Assembly (NCBI RefSeq): GCF_023824195.1
Contig: NZ_CP085442.1
Coordinates: 1,774,001-1,838,000 of the forward strand
DNA: 64,000 nucleotides
Reading direction: 5' to 3'
DNA from: Priestia megaterium
GTDB lineage: Bacteria > Bacillota > Bacilli > Bacillales > Bacillaceae_H
The translations under genes and the position numbers were made by a program. The notes under the pieces were generated by a model. That model had not been told where the DNA came from and did no database searches. It saw nothing but the letters and a program-made list of their open reading frames with translations. Within the stretch, counting starts at the first letter, position 1. The number at the start of each line of letters is the position of its first letter. This document shows, in pieces, positions 34,418 to 42,359 of this stretch.

Positions 34418-35725
34418 ATGTTAGCAGTGCTAGGCTACGTAATGATTGTTGTATTTATGTTTTTAATTATGACAAAGCGCCTTTCGGCCTTAATTGCTCT
34501 AATGGTTGTACCAGCTGTGTTTGCTATAATTGGAGGATTCACAAAGGATTTAGGAGAAATGGCTTTAACAGGAATTGAACAACTTGCTCCTACCGGAGTA
34601 ATGTTAATGTTTGCTATTTTGTATTTTGGTATTATGATTGATGCTGGTTTATTTGATCCTGTAGTTGATAAAATACTGAAAATTGTAAAAGGAGATCCTT
34701 TAAAGATTACCATTGGTACTGCTGTATTAGTTTTAATTATATCTTTAGATGGGGATGGAACAACTACGTACATGATCACAATTTCAGCCATGCTACCTCT
34801 CTACAAAAGGCTTGGAATGAGTCCTTTGATTCTAGCAAGTATAGCTGTGTTAGGTAATGCTGTAATGAATATTACACCTTGGGCAGGTGCAATGGCAAGG
34901 GTAGTAAGTGCTTTACATTTAGAAATGTCAGACGTATTTGTTCCACTAATCCCAGCAATGGTAGGTGGGGCTGTATGGGTTATATTTACAGCTTATATTT
35001 TTGGAGCGAGAGAACGTAAACGATTGGGAGTTATCAATTTAACAGATTTGCATGCAGAAGGGACAGCATATGTGGAACAAGCAGCTACTGTAGAACAAAT
35101 AGAACATAAACGACCAAAACTATTGTGGGTGAATTTTGGTCTAACAGTTCTTCTAATGGTAGGGCTAGTTATGGGCGTAATGCCTTTGCAAGTTCTATTT
35201 ATGATTGGATTTGCACTTGCTATCTTGATCAACTATCCCAATATGGAATTACAAAAAGAACGTATTACAGCTCATGCAGGAAATGTTTTAGCAGTAGTGT
35301 CATTAGTTTTTGCGGCCGGTATTTTTACGGGTATTTTATCAGGAACGAAAATGGTAGATGCAATGGCTAAAAGTTTAGTATCTCTAATACCAGATGCCCT
35401 AGGGCCGCATTTCCCTGTTATTACAGCTATCATTAGCTTACCCTTTACTTTCTTTATGTCTAATGATGCATATTACTTTGGAATTCTACCAATAATTGCC
35501 GAAGCTGCTAGTAATTATGGAGTGGATTCTGGGGAGATTGCTCGAGCTGCTCTTATGGGACCTGGCGTTCATCTATTAAGTCCACTCGTTGCCTCAACCT
35601 ATCTATTAGTAGGGATGGCGAAAGTTGATTTCGGGGAATTCCAAAAATTCACTTTACCATGGGCTGTTGGAACATCGGTTATAATGATTCTTGTATCTAT
35701 TGCAGTGGGAGCTTTTTCTTTATAA
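34418..35725 (+). CDS. CitMHS-family transporter (metal-citrate/organic anion:H+ symporter)
   Basis: This is a 435-residue membrane carrier with about 11-12 spans. Family blocks: LAVLGYVMIVVFMFLIMTKR at the N-terminus, LDGDGTTTYMITISAMLPLY with the conserved Gly/Thr turn, and MSNDAYYFGILPIIAEAA near residue 350. It imports citrate complexed with Mg or Ca, or related anions. ATG at 34418 follows AGGGGGA; a longer frame to 34385 runs through the cre site and is unlikely. It ends the catabolic locus and may be its second uptake route. Confidence 0.9.
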   Translation: MLAVLGYVMIVVFMFLIMTKRLSALIALMVVPAVFAIIGGFTKDLGEMALTGIEQLAPTGVMLMFAILYFGIMIDAGLFDPVVDKILKIVKGDPLKITIGTAVLVLIISLDGDGTTTYMITISAMLPLYKRLGMSPLILASIAVLGNAVMNITPWAGAMARVVSALHLEMSDVFVPLIPAMVGGAVWVIFTAYIFGARERKRLGVINLTDLHAEGTAYVEQAATVEQIEHKRPKLLWVNFGLTVLLMVGLVMGVMPLQVLFMIGFALAILINYPNMELQKERITAHAGNVLAVVSLVFAAGIFTGILSGTKMVDAMAKSLVSLIPDALGPHFPVITAIISLPFTFFMSNDAYYFGILPIIAEAASNYGVDSGEIARAALMGPGVHLLSPLVASTYLLVGMAKVDFGEFQKFTLPWAVGTSVIMILVSIAVGAFSL

Positions 35726-35743
35726 GAGGAAATCCGATTAAAT

Positions 35744-35781
35744 AAAAAGCCTTTGCTTTAATAGGTTAAGCAAAGGCTTTT
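35744..35781 (+). terminator. Terminator of the CitMHS gene
   Basis: AAAAGCCTTTGCTT / AAGCAAAGGCTTTT stem, 14 bp, with T-run, 20 bases after the stop. Confidence 0.9.
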
Positions 35782-35850
35782 GTGTTATGTCTGAACTTGA
35801 AGCTCATTTACAACCTATTTTTGATCATTTTTAATAAGACAATTTCAATA

Positions 35851-35903
35851 ATTCAAAGAAAAACCTTGACTTTATTCCTTTAGCAGTTTGAAACAGAATC
35901 AAA
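35851..35903. repeat. Dispersed repeat B, copy 1
   Basis: About 53 bases from ATTCAAAGAAAAACC to AACAGAATCAAA, closely similar to 46904-46957 and 53331-53386. Shared core: AAAGAAAA, CTTTATT, CTTTA and AACAGAATC. It precedes repeat A copy 1 by 29 bases. Confidence 0.75.
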
Positions 35904-35932
35904 CCTACCTGCCGTAGAAGTATACGTTTGTA

Positions 35933-35959
35933 GTTAACATAAAACGTGTTATCGGAAAT
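35933..35959 (+). repeat. Dispersed repeat A, copy 1
   Basis: A 27-base element that begins GTTAACATAAAACGT and ends TTATCGGAAAT. The family has copies at 37715, 47045, 48461, 54145, 55482 (plus) and 51830 (minus). A terminator hairpin starts at its last base. Confidence 0.85.
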
Positions 35960-35995
35960 AAAAATCAAAGGTGCTTTATGCTACCTTTGATTTTT
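35960..35995. terminator. Bidirectional terminator
   Basis: AAAAATCAAAGGT / ACCTTTGATTTTT, 13-bp stem. It serves the minus-strand gene at 36019. Confidence 0.85.
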
Positions 35996-36018
35996 CAATT
36001 GCACACCTATGAATTATC

Positions 36019-36450
36019 TCACTTAACATCACCATATTGGCTCAAAAATGCTTTTAATTCATTTAATGTAGCTAAAATAAAGCTTTGATCACTTTCTATC
36101 TCAAATTGTAGTACGTTTTCCAGATAAGGCTTTTCTCTATAGTAACCTTGTATGAAGACTTGACCCAAATTATTAAATTCAAATTCAATTTGAAGAGACG
36201 TTTCATAGTTTATAAAAGTCGCTACACCTTGAAGGGTGTTATAGCATTTGTTTAAAGCTTGATAAAATTCATTCATATCGTTTGTAGTGAACCACAATTC
36301 TCCAAGCACATAATAATTTCCACTTTTTATTTCAACTGTGCCTTCAATATCATAACCTCCGAAATGACTTTTTCTATTTGAAAAACCGTATTTATCCCCT
36401 GACTTAATTTGAATAGATCCCTGCTTACCTCGTATAGTAATTTGATTCAT
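36019..36450 (-). CDS. Possible WapI-family immunity protein
   Basis: This 143-residue soluble beta-rich protein has a WapI/DUF-type immunity layout: a GELWFTTNDMNEFYQALNKC block, a central FEFNNLGQVFIQGYYREKPY, and the terminal ESDQSFILATLNELKAFLSQ. Such proteins neutralise toxins of polymorphic systems, but no toxin gene is adjacent. The ribosome site is weak (AAGTGAGC). It stands alone between hairpins in the repeat-rich region. The family assignment rests on pattern memory and needs a profile search. Confidence 0.55.
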   Translation of the reverse strand: MNQITIRGKQGSIQIKSGDKYGFSNRKSHFGGYDIEGTVEIKSGNYYVLGELWFTTNDMNEFYQALNKCYNTLQGVATFINYETSLQIEFEFNNLGQVFIQGYYREKPYLENVLQFEIESDQSFILATLNELKAFLSQYGDVK

Positions 36451-36570
36451 AATTTCAGCTCACTTCTAACTAATCTTTGCTAAAGAATAACAAAACTAGT
36501 GAAAAAGAAAAATACGTTACATACAATTTCTACTTACCATAATGTAGTTTATAGGCACTCTTCTCAAAAA

Positions 36571-36630
36571 AATAAAGCTCATCTTACAAAATTGTAAGTC
36601 CATCTTACATTATTGTTAGGTGAGCTTTAT
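36571..36630. terminator. Compound inverted repeat
   Basis: Outer arms AATAAAGCTCA / TGAGCTTTATT enclose an inner CTTACAAAATTGTAAG dyad. It lies between the divergent WapI-like and DCC genes, and could act as a structured operator or terminator. Confidence 0.55.
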
Positions 36631-36692
36631 TAAATCTCGTTTTATAATTGTTTATAGAAGATATTTACAATTAGCTAAGGGAATGAAATATA

Positions 36693-37136
36693 TTGAAGGT
36701 TAAAAAAGACAATCATCCTATTATTATGTTTGATGGTATATGTAACGTATGTAATCATTGGGTTCAATTTGTTATAAAAAGGGATCCTAAAGGCATATTT
36801 AAATTTTTGTCTCTTCAATCAGATTTAGCATGCTCATTGATAACAGATCACAATCTGAATAATAAGCAATTGGATTCCATTATCTTAATTGATAAAGATC
36901 AAATATATACTGAATCTACAGCAATCTTACATATCATAAATAAGCTTACGGGACCTATAAGGTTCTTCGTTCTCTTTTGGATAATACCTAAAAAAATCAG
37001 AGATAAAGTGTACCGTTTTATTGCAAAGAACCGATATCGATTCTTTTTGAAAAAAGAAAGTTGTCTCGTTCCTAGTAAAGAAATACAAAATAGGTTTATT
37101 AAAATGGAAACAGAAAGTGGGAAAACCGATGAATAG
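36693..37136 (+). CDS. DCC-family thiol-disulfide oxidoreductase-like protein
   Basis: This 147-residue protein of the DCC (DUF393, YuxK-like) family has the name-giving FDGICNVC motif near residues 13-20 and a conserved STAILHI segment. The paired Cys suggest a thioredoxin-like redox role; function in the family is poorly known. The start is TTG at 36693 after AAGGGAATG. It overlaps the following membrane-protein gene by 8 bases, so the two should act together. Confidence 0.85.
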   Translation: MKVKKDNHPIIMFDGICNVCNHWVQFVIKRDPKGIFKFLSLQSDLACSLITDHNLNNKQLDSIILIDKDQIYTESTAILHIINKLTGPIRFFVLFWIIPKKIRDKVYRFIAKNRYRFFLKKESCLVPSKEIQNRFIKMETESGKTDE

Positions 37137-37617
37137 AAGTACATTTCTAAAAAAGCTTAGAATGACGATTATTACTACTTTTAGATGGTCTTTAGCATTA
37201 ACTTTCTTGATTTACGGCATTGCCAAAATCTATCCAGGTCAGTTTTCTACTGGCGACTTTATATATGATTCGACAAAGGACTCAGCAATGCAATTGGCAT
37301 GGCATTTCTTTGGATATTCGAATACATATAATCTTTTTATTGCTTTTGGAGAAATAACAGCAGCCTTACTATTAGTAATTCCAAAGACAGCAACTTTGGG
37401 GAACATTATTTACTTACCTATCACAGTAAATATTACTATTCTTGACTTTTGTTTTGAGATACCAGCTCGTTCTGTTACTACCTTATTAACCTGTATGAGT
37501 ATAGCTTTACTTTTCTTTGAATATAAAAAATTAAAAAGAGTGTTTTTTGACTCCCCAGTAGCAGCTGAAACGTCTATCCCAACAAACCTTATAAAAAAGA
37601 AGGTGAACGTACAATGA
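37129..37617 (+). CDS. DoxX-like membrane protein
   Basis: This is a 162-residue protein with four predicted spans (FRWSLALTFLIYGIAKIYPG, ITAALLLVIPKTATLGNIIY, ILDFCFEIPARSVTTLLTCM and neighbours) and a charged C-terminus. The pattern is that of the DoxX/DUF417-like group. The ATG at 37129 lies inside the end of the DCC gene. DCC and DoxX-type proteins often occur together and are thought to form a membrane redox unit. Its stop overlaps the start of a 25-codon ORF (ATGA). Confidence 0.75.
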   Translation: MNRSTFLKKLRMTIITTFRWSLALTFLIYGIAKIYPGQFSTGDFIYDSTKDSAMQLAWHFFGYSNTYNLFIAFGEITAALLLVIPKTATLGNIIYLPITVNITILDFCFEIPARSVTTLLTCMSIALLFFEYKKLKRVFFDSPVAAETSIPTNLIKKKVNVQ

Positions 37618-37691
37618 TTGTACTACCTATTATGTTTGTCAGTTTGGGAATTTCTGCTTTTTACTATTTTATTATTAAAAAAGAAGCTTGA
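37614..37691 (+). CDS. 25-residue single-span membrane peptide, coupled to the DoxX-like gene
   Basis: The ATG overlaps the TGA of the preceding gene (ATGA). The product, MIVLPIMFVSLGISAFYYFI followed by IKKEA, is one hydrophobic helix with a lysine end, typical of small membrane subunits. GAAGGTGAACG upstream could serve as ribosome site. Repeat A copy 3 begins 24 bases after its stop. Confidence 0.55.
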   Translation: MIVLPIMFVSLGISAFYYFIIKKEA

Positions 37692-37714
37692 GATGAATAC
37701 AATATACAGATCCA

Positions 37715-37741
37715 GTTAACATAATCACAGTTATCGGAATT
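37715..37741 (+). repeat. Dispersed repeat A, copy 2
   Basis: Begins GTTAACATAATCACA and ends TTATCGGAATT; 27 bases. It lies at the 3' end of the DCC-DoxX-peptide unit. Confidence 0.85.
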
Positions 37742-37931
37742 TATTTAAGGAATTAATAAGATAAATAAAAGGCAGTTAGAAATAGTTCTTAGCTACCTTT
37801 TATCTATTTAAAGACTCTGTTTGAATTATCATTATCCTTAAGAAAACAATAGAATATATTTTTTTAATAGTTTATGTTTATATACTCTGTGGAAAAACTG
37901 GCAATCCATATTTCCCTTTATAAACTTCTAG

Positions 37932-39176
37932 TTACCGAGTTTGCCCGTTTCCGTAAATAATGTATTTCGTAGTTGTTAATTCCTTCAATCCCATTGGGCC
38001 CCTAGCATGTATTTTTTGAGTACTAATACCAATCTCAGCTCCAAACCCGAACTCTTCTCCATCAGTAAAACGAGTCGATGCATTAACATACACAGCTGAT
38101 GAATTCACAAGTTTTAGAAAGTGTTGAGCATGATTATAATCGTTTGTGATAATCGCTTCTGAATGGCTTGAGCTATAGTTATTAATATGTGAAATAGCTT
38201 CATCAATATCTTCTACCACTTTAATAGCTAAGATGTAGTCTAAGTATTCTTGTTTCCAGTCCTCTTCCGTTGCCAATTTTATATTTGGACAGATTTCAGC
38301 AACCCTTTCATCTCCACGTATCTCAACATTTTCTTCAATTAATGCTTGAGAGATGATTGGTAAGAATTTCTCAGCTATATTTTTATGTATAAGCACTTTT
38401 TCAACTGCATTGCATGCAGAAGGACGAGATGTTTTTGCATTAATAATAATGGATTTCGCCATTTCGATATTACAAGATTCATCTACATAAATGTGACAGT
38501 TACCAGTACCAGTTTCGATTACTGGTACTGTTGCATTCTTCACGACGTTCTGAATTAACCCTGAACCTCCACGAGGAATAAGCACATCTACATATTCATT
38601 AAGTTGCATTAATGATATTGCGGTTTCACGTCGAGTATCTTCAATTAGTTGAAGAGCGCCTGACGGTAAATTTGCATCAGAAATAGCTTTTGATAATATA
38701 TTTACAATAGCTATATTAGAGTATATTGCTTCACTTCCACCTCGTAATATAGCTGCATTACCAGATTTTAAACATAATCCGGCTGCATCACAAGTTACAT
38801 TTGGACGAGCTTCATAAATGATTCCTATAACTCCTAATGGCACACTTTGCTGTCCAATTTGTAAACCATTTGGACGTACAGACATATTCTGTATTTCACC
38901 AATAGGATCTGGTAAAGTAGCCACTTGTCGTAAACCGTTTGCCATTTCTTCAATACGATTTTCATTTAACAATAGACGATCTAACATTATTTTTGATGTT
39001 CCATTCTCCAAAGCATTGTTTAAATCTATTTGATTTGCCTTTAAGATATCTTGCTTATATTTAAGTAAATAATCAGCCATTTTAAATAGAGCATCTTGTT
39101 TACATTTACTACTTATATTTGCTAGGATGTAGGATGCTTGTTTTGCTTGTCTTCCTTTTATCTGTAATTCAGTCAT
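37932..39176 (-). CDS. proA: Gamma-glutamyl phosphate reductase
   Basis: ProA reduces gamma-glutamyl phosphate to glutamate semialdehyde in proline synthesis; 414 residues from the ATG at 39176, which has GGAG 11 bases upstream. Diagnostic blocks are PLGVIGIIYEARPNVTCDAA, ILRGGSEAIYSN, and the catalytic-Cys loop TSRPSACNAVEKVLIH, then the terminal HARGPMGLKELTTTKYIIYG. The kinase gene proB, which normally precedes proA, is not adjacent. So this is a solitary copy, perhaps a paralogue for osmoadaptation or a moved gene. No T-box was found upstream. Confidence 0.93.
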   Translation of the reverse strand: MTELQIKGRQAKQASYILANISSKCKQDALFKMADYLLKYKQDILKANQIDLNNALENGTSKIMLDRLLLNENRIEEMANGLRQVATLPDPIGEIQNMSVRPNGLQIGQQSVPLGVIGIIYEARPNVTCDAAGLCLKSGNAAILRGGSEAIYSNIAIVNILSKAISDANLPSGALQLIEDTRRETAISLMQLNEYVDVLIPRGGSGLIQNVVKNATVPVIETGTGNCHIYVDESCNIEMAKSIIINAKTSRPSACNAVEKVLIHKNIAEKFLPIISQALIEENVEIRGDERVAEICPNIKLATEEDWKQEYLDYILAIKVVEDIDEAISHINNYSSSHSEAIITNDYNHAQHFLKLVNSSAVYVNASTRFTDGEEFGFGAEIGISTQKIHARGPMGLKELTTTKYIIYGNGQTR

Positions 39177-39686
39177 TGTAATGTAGTCTCCTTTAATCAA
39201 AAATTTTTAATTTTATAATATTTATGCAGATACTGATGCAAATTAAGCTTATTGTAAGAGTATATACAACTAAAACCAGCCTTACTTATTAAGATTACTA
39301 ATATAAAATTACCTATTTCCATAGGAGGCGAAATAGTACATATTGAACAGGTGTTACATCCTACAAAGAAAGTCTGGGTTTATTAACTTGCTTCACTCTT
39401 TGTAAAGCTTTGCCTAGAAAAAAAATGAATACAGATATCGTAGTTTTTAATGAATATCTCACCATCTTTAGCTGTGATTTTTTGATTAGAAAAAATATAA
39501 CATATTCAAAATCTTTTGCATACAAGTGATTTTGTAGAATCATTAGAGGCTTAGCATGTTTTCTTTTATGTATTAATTAGTACCTGTTCCTTTAATGTTA
39601 CCGCGTTCAGATAGACTTACTGTCTTTTTATATGCCTATTATTTTTTGTGCTTTACAAAGATACTACCTAATTGTACAATAAAAAA
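39177..39686. other. Gene-free stretch upstream of proA and tetR
   Basis: About 500 bases with no supported gene. A 60-codon minus-strand frame at 39361-39543 lacks a ribosome site and domain and is probably chance. The promoter of proA must lie here, but I could not pick one. Confidence 0.4.
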
Positions 39687-39702
39687 AGACCGAACGGTCT
39701 TA
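39687..39702. promoter_or_regulatory. TetR operator upstream of tetR
   Basis: AAGACCG-AA-CGGTCTT, a 7+7 perfect dyad about 40 bases before the start codon. The same dyad with a TT centre is at 40386-40401. Confidence 0.75.
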
Positions 39703-39743
39703 TAAATTTTATAAACCTTTTTTAAACGGAGGCAAATAGATTC

Positions 39744-40340
39744 ATGGTTAATCGCAAGGGAGAACAGACTAAAGCCCTAATCTTAGAAAAAGCATCGAAA
39801 CTTTTTAATAGCCAAGGATATAGGGCATCTTCTATATCCGACATCATGCACGAGACTGGTCTTCGAAAAGGAGGGATTTATAACCATTTCGAAAATAAAG
39901 AGGAAATAATGCTGAGCGCTTTTTCCTTTTCCATTGACACGATGAGGCATCTTTTTTCTGAAGCAATGGCAGGCAAACAAGGATGCATGGAACGTCTTTT
40001 TTCCATTGTTTCCGTATTCGAGGGGATTGCTGAAAAGGAATTGTTCCCTGGAGGGTGCCCGATTATGAATGCTGCCATTGAGGCGGATGACGCAGACCCA
40101 TTGCTTCAAGAAAAAGTCCGTGAAGCAATGGATAGCTTGCTCGGAATGGTTCGTAATATTGTTCAGGAAGGCATAAAGAAGGGTGAGGTTAAACAAGGAG
40201 TGGATCCCGAGTTTGTGGCGACTGTGTTTATCTCCACGTTGGAGGGAGCGCTAGCACTTAGCAAACTTTACAAGAGCCAAGAGTACATGAAAAGAGCTGT
40301 GCATCATCTTAGATCGTTTCTTGATCAGAACTGTTCCTAA
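39744..40340 (+). CDS. TetR-family repressor
   Basis: This is a 198-residue regulator with the HTH block SISDIMHETGLRKGGIYNHF and FENKEEIMLSAF (residues 29-60), and a ligand domain of the YcdC/AcrR C-terminal type (FPGGCPIMNAAIEADDADPL). GGAGGC lies about 10 bases before the ATG. Its gene is flanked by two AAGACCG-NN-CGGTCT dyads, the second of which faces the decayed thioesterase and the ferredoxin-SCP2 gene. I infer autoregulation and control of these. Base composition is higher in G+C than the surroundings. Confidence 0.9.
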   Translation: MVNRKGEQTKALILEKASKLFNSQGYRASSISDIMHETGLRKGGIYNHFENKEEIMLSAFSFSIDTMRHLFSEAMAGKQGCMERLFSIVSVFEGIAEKELFPGGCPIMNAAIEADDADPLLQEKVREAMDSLLGMVRNIVQEGIKKGEVKQGVDPEFVATVFISTLEGALALSKLYKSQEYMKRAVHHLRSFLDQNCS

Positions 40341-40341
40341 C

Positions 40342-40380
40342 AGTCTAAAAAAGAAGCCAACGATGGCTTTTTTTTAGACT
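40342..40380 (+). terminator. Terminator of tetR
   Basis: AGTCTAAAAAAGAAGCCA / TGGCTTTTTTTTAGACT, long stem with a T-run, immediately after the stop codon. Confidence 0.88.
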
Positions 40381-40385
40381 TAAAA

Positions 40386-40401
40386 AAGACCGTTCGGTCT
40401 C
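40386..40401. promoter_or_regulatory. Second TetR operator
   Basis: AAGACCG-TT-CGGTCTC, matching the dyad at 39687. It would control transcription toward the thioesterase remnant and the ferredoxin-SCP2 gene. Confidence 0.7.
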
Positions 40402-40531
40402 TTTAACTACCTATAATACTTAGAACGATACTACGAAATCTGATAAGGGTGCTGTCATAGTTGATATCACCTGATCATCGATGAGCAAGAGGAAAGAAAC
40501 TTTAAGTCTTGACCGTTCCGATAAGCTTTCC

Positions 40532-40744
40532 GTACAAGTTCTGTCAGCCTTAGTAGAAAGTTTCACAACGGTGTACTTTGCGATGCTACTAATACAGCGA
40601 TCAGAATAGCCTGCGCATCTACCTTCAGTGAAGGGGGAGGCATTCACAACGCTAGAACTAAAAATCAATTTTACCAAGTCAGTATGGAATGTACGACTTC
40701 AAATGATTGGGCAGGCCACCAAACAGAGTAGTACTAACAGATAG
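40532..40744 (+). pseudogene. Remnant of a PaaI-type hotdog thioesterase
   Basis: A plus-strand frame reads VLSALVESFTTVYFAMLLIQ, meets a TAG at 40607-40609, then continues PSVKGEAFTTLELKINFTKS and VWNVRLQMIGQATKQS to a stop at 40742. The LSALVE and TLELKINF-K-V...G-A pattern is that of acyl-CoA thioesterases (HGG-LSALAE; TVELKINFLRPV). The N-terminal part with the active-site HGG is not recognisable. It lies between the TetR operator and the ferredoxin-SCP2 gene, so the intact ancestor was probably in the same operon. Confidence 0.65.
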
Positions 40745-40777
40745 GCGTTAAATTGAATGACTAAGGAGTTGAGTGCC

Positions 40778-42121
40778 ATGAAAAAGGTGACAATAAATGA
40801 TCACCCTTCTGTAAAACAATATTACAAGAAAAAGGAAACTATGCAGGGAACCGAAGGCAGGCGCATAGATACACAATGGTTGCGGAATTTATGTCTACAT
40901 GCAGGAGCCGACGATGTTGGATTCGTCTCTATTGACCGAAACGAACTTGGGGACCAACGAGAAGAGATTTTGAATCTGTTTCCTGAAGCTAGGACGCTTA
41001 TTAGTTTCGTCTGCAAAATGAACCGCGAGCCCTTGCGTTCCACGGCTCGATCCATTGCAAATACCGAATTTCATCATGTTGTCGATAACGTAACGCATAT
41101 CGGACATGAAATCGTGAAAAAGCTTGAAGAACAAGGCATCAAAGCATTGAATCCGCCAGCAGGATTCCCGATGGAACAGGAAAGTGCCGGAAAACCATGG
41201 GTCATCTCACATAAACCAATCGCGGTTGCGGCTGGACTCGGACAAATCGGCATCCATAGAAATGTCATTCATCCCAAGTTCGGCAACTTTATTTTGTTAG
41301 GTACAATCCTTACAAATGCAGATATGACTTCGGAAAGTCAGCCCATTGATTATAATCCGTGTTTAGAGTGTAAATTGTGCGTAGCTGCCTGTCCGGTAGG
41401 AGCCATTGGTGCTGATGGTCATTTTAATTTCTCCGCCTGTTATACGCACAACTATAGAGAATTTTCCGGTGGCTTCACCGACTGGGTGGAGAAGATTACC
41501 GACAGCAAAAATTCTAAAGCATATAAGGACAAAGTAAATGATGCAGAAACAGCATCTATGTGGCAGAGCCTTTCTTTTGGTGCTAGCTATAAAGCAGCCT
41601 ACTGTTTGTCTGTTTGTCCTGCCGGAGAAGATGTAATTGGTGAGTTTCTTGAAGATCGTAAGAAATTTTTGAAAGATGTTGTCAAACCACTGCAGGATAA
41701 AAGCGAAATGGTGTATGTAGTACCGAATTCCGACGCTGAGGATTATGTAAAAAAGCGTTTTCCTCATAAACAAGTTCGGCCGGTGAGCAACGGCTTACGA
41801 TCGAAATCAATTCAGGCGTTTTTGCAAGTGCTTCCTCATATGTTTCAAAGAAATCAAGCAAAAGATTTAGCTGCTACCTATCATTTTACATTTACCGGGC
41901 AAGAAAATGCTCAAGCAACGGTTATCATTAAGAACAAGACCCTTACTGTGGAAAAGGGACATATCGGGGATTCAGATTTCCAACTTATTGCAGACAGTCA
42001 AACATGGATTCGGCTGATGGCCAAAGAAACAGGGGTGTTATCAGCAGTCATGTCAGGTAAAATTCGCACAAAAGGCCAATTAAAGCTGTTCAAGGCTTTC
42101 AGCAAGTGCTTTCCGTCATAA
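40778..42121 (+). CDS. 4Fe-4S ferredoxin-type protein fused to a C-terminal SCP2 lipid-binding domain
   Basis: This 447-residue protein carries an epoxyqueuosine-reductase-like N-terminal region and a ferredoxin cluster site CLECKLCVAACPVG (Cys195, 198, 201, 205). Further cysteines at 221, 276 and 280 (CLSVCPAGED) can complete a second cluster. The C-terminal 80 or so residues (YHFTFTGQENAQATVIIKNK to GKIRTKGQLKLFKAF) look like an SCP2 sterol-transfer domain, which binds acyl chains or lipids. ATG at 40778 follows AAGGAG by 9 bases. The fusion suggests electron transfer to a hydrophobic substrate. It is controlled by the TetR protein upstream, judging by the operator. Confidence 0.82.
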   Translation: MKKVTINDHPSVKQYYKKKETMQGTEGRRIDTQWLRNLCLHAGADDVGFVSIDRNELGDQREEILNLFPEARTLISFVCKMNREPLRSTARSIANTEFHHVVDNVTHIGHEIVKKLEEQGIKALNPPAGFPMEQESAGKPWVISHKPIAVAAGLGQIGIHRNVIHPKFGNFILLGTILTNADMTSESQPIDYNPCLECKLCVAACPVGAIGADGHFNFSACYTHNYREFSGGFTDWVEKITDSKNSKAYKDKVNDAETASMWQSLSFGASYKAAYCLSVCPAGEDVIGEFLEDRKKFLKDVVKPLQDKSEMVYVVPNSDAEDYVKKRFPHKQVRPVSNGLRSKSIQAFLQVLPHMFQRNQAKDLAATYHFTFTGQENAQATVIIKNKTLTVEKGHIGDSDFQLIADSQTWIRLMAKETGVLSAVMSGKIRTKGQLKLFKAFSKCFPS

Positions 42122-42224
42122 AAGAGGAGAAGATTTTAATAAAAAGTGGAAAATAACCTAATCATTTTGTTAGGTTCGATACATTATTTCTTTACCGATA
42201 CAGTTCATAGAAAAATCTCTTAAA

Positions 42225-42258
42225 AAACTGCCCTCCCTGCAAAAGGAGGTAGTTTTAT
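42225..42258 (+). terminator. Terminator after the ferredoxin-SCP2 gene
   Basis: AAACTGCCCTCC / GGAGGTAGTTTT imperfect stem with T-rich end. Confidence 0.6.
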
Positions 42259-42277
42259 TAGGTTCTTATAATGTATG

Positions 42278-42323
42278 AAATCCATATTAACAATGTCAAT
42301 ATACACAACGTTAATATGGATTT
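42278..42323. promoter_or_regulatory. Large dyad upstream of the YhgE-like gene
   Basis: AAATCCATATTAAC / GTTAATATGGATTT, a perfect 14-bp inverted repeat 18 bases apart. It ends 36 bases before the start codon. It is a candidate operator or terminator. Confidence 0.5.
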
Positions 42324-42359
42324 TAAAAAGCATAAGTAAATTTAAGGGGAATTACTGAA

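Noticed and set aside
39590..39610. Possible T-box (ACCGCG) upstream of proA
   Set aside because: The sequence GTTACCGCGTTC is on the plus strand and not in the context TGGTACCGCG on the strand that proA is transcribed from; no terminator/antiterminator pair follows.
40420..40677. 85-codon minus-strand frame
   Set aside because: Antisense of the thioesterase remnant, whose plus-strand frame matches a known family.
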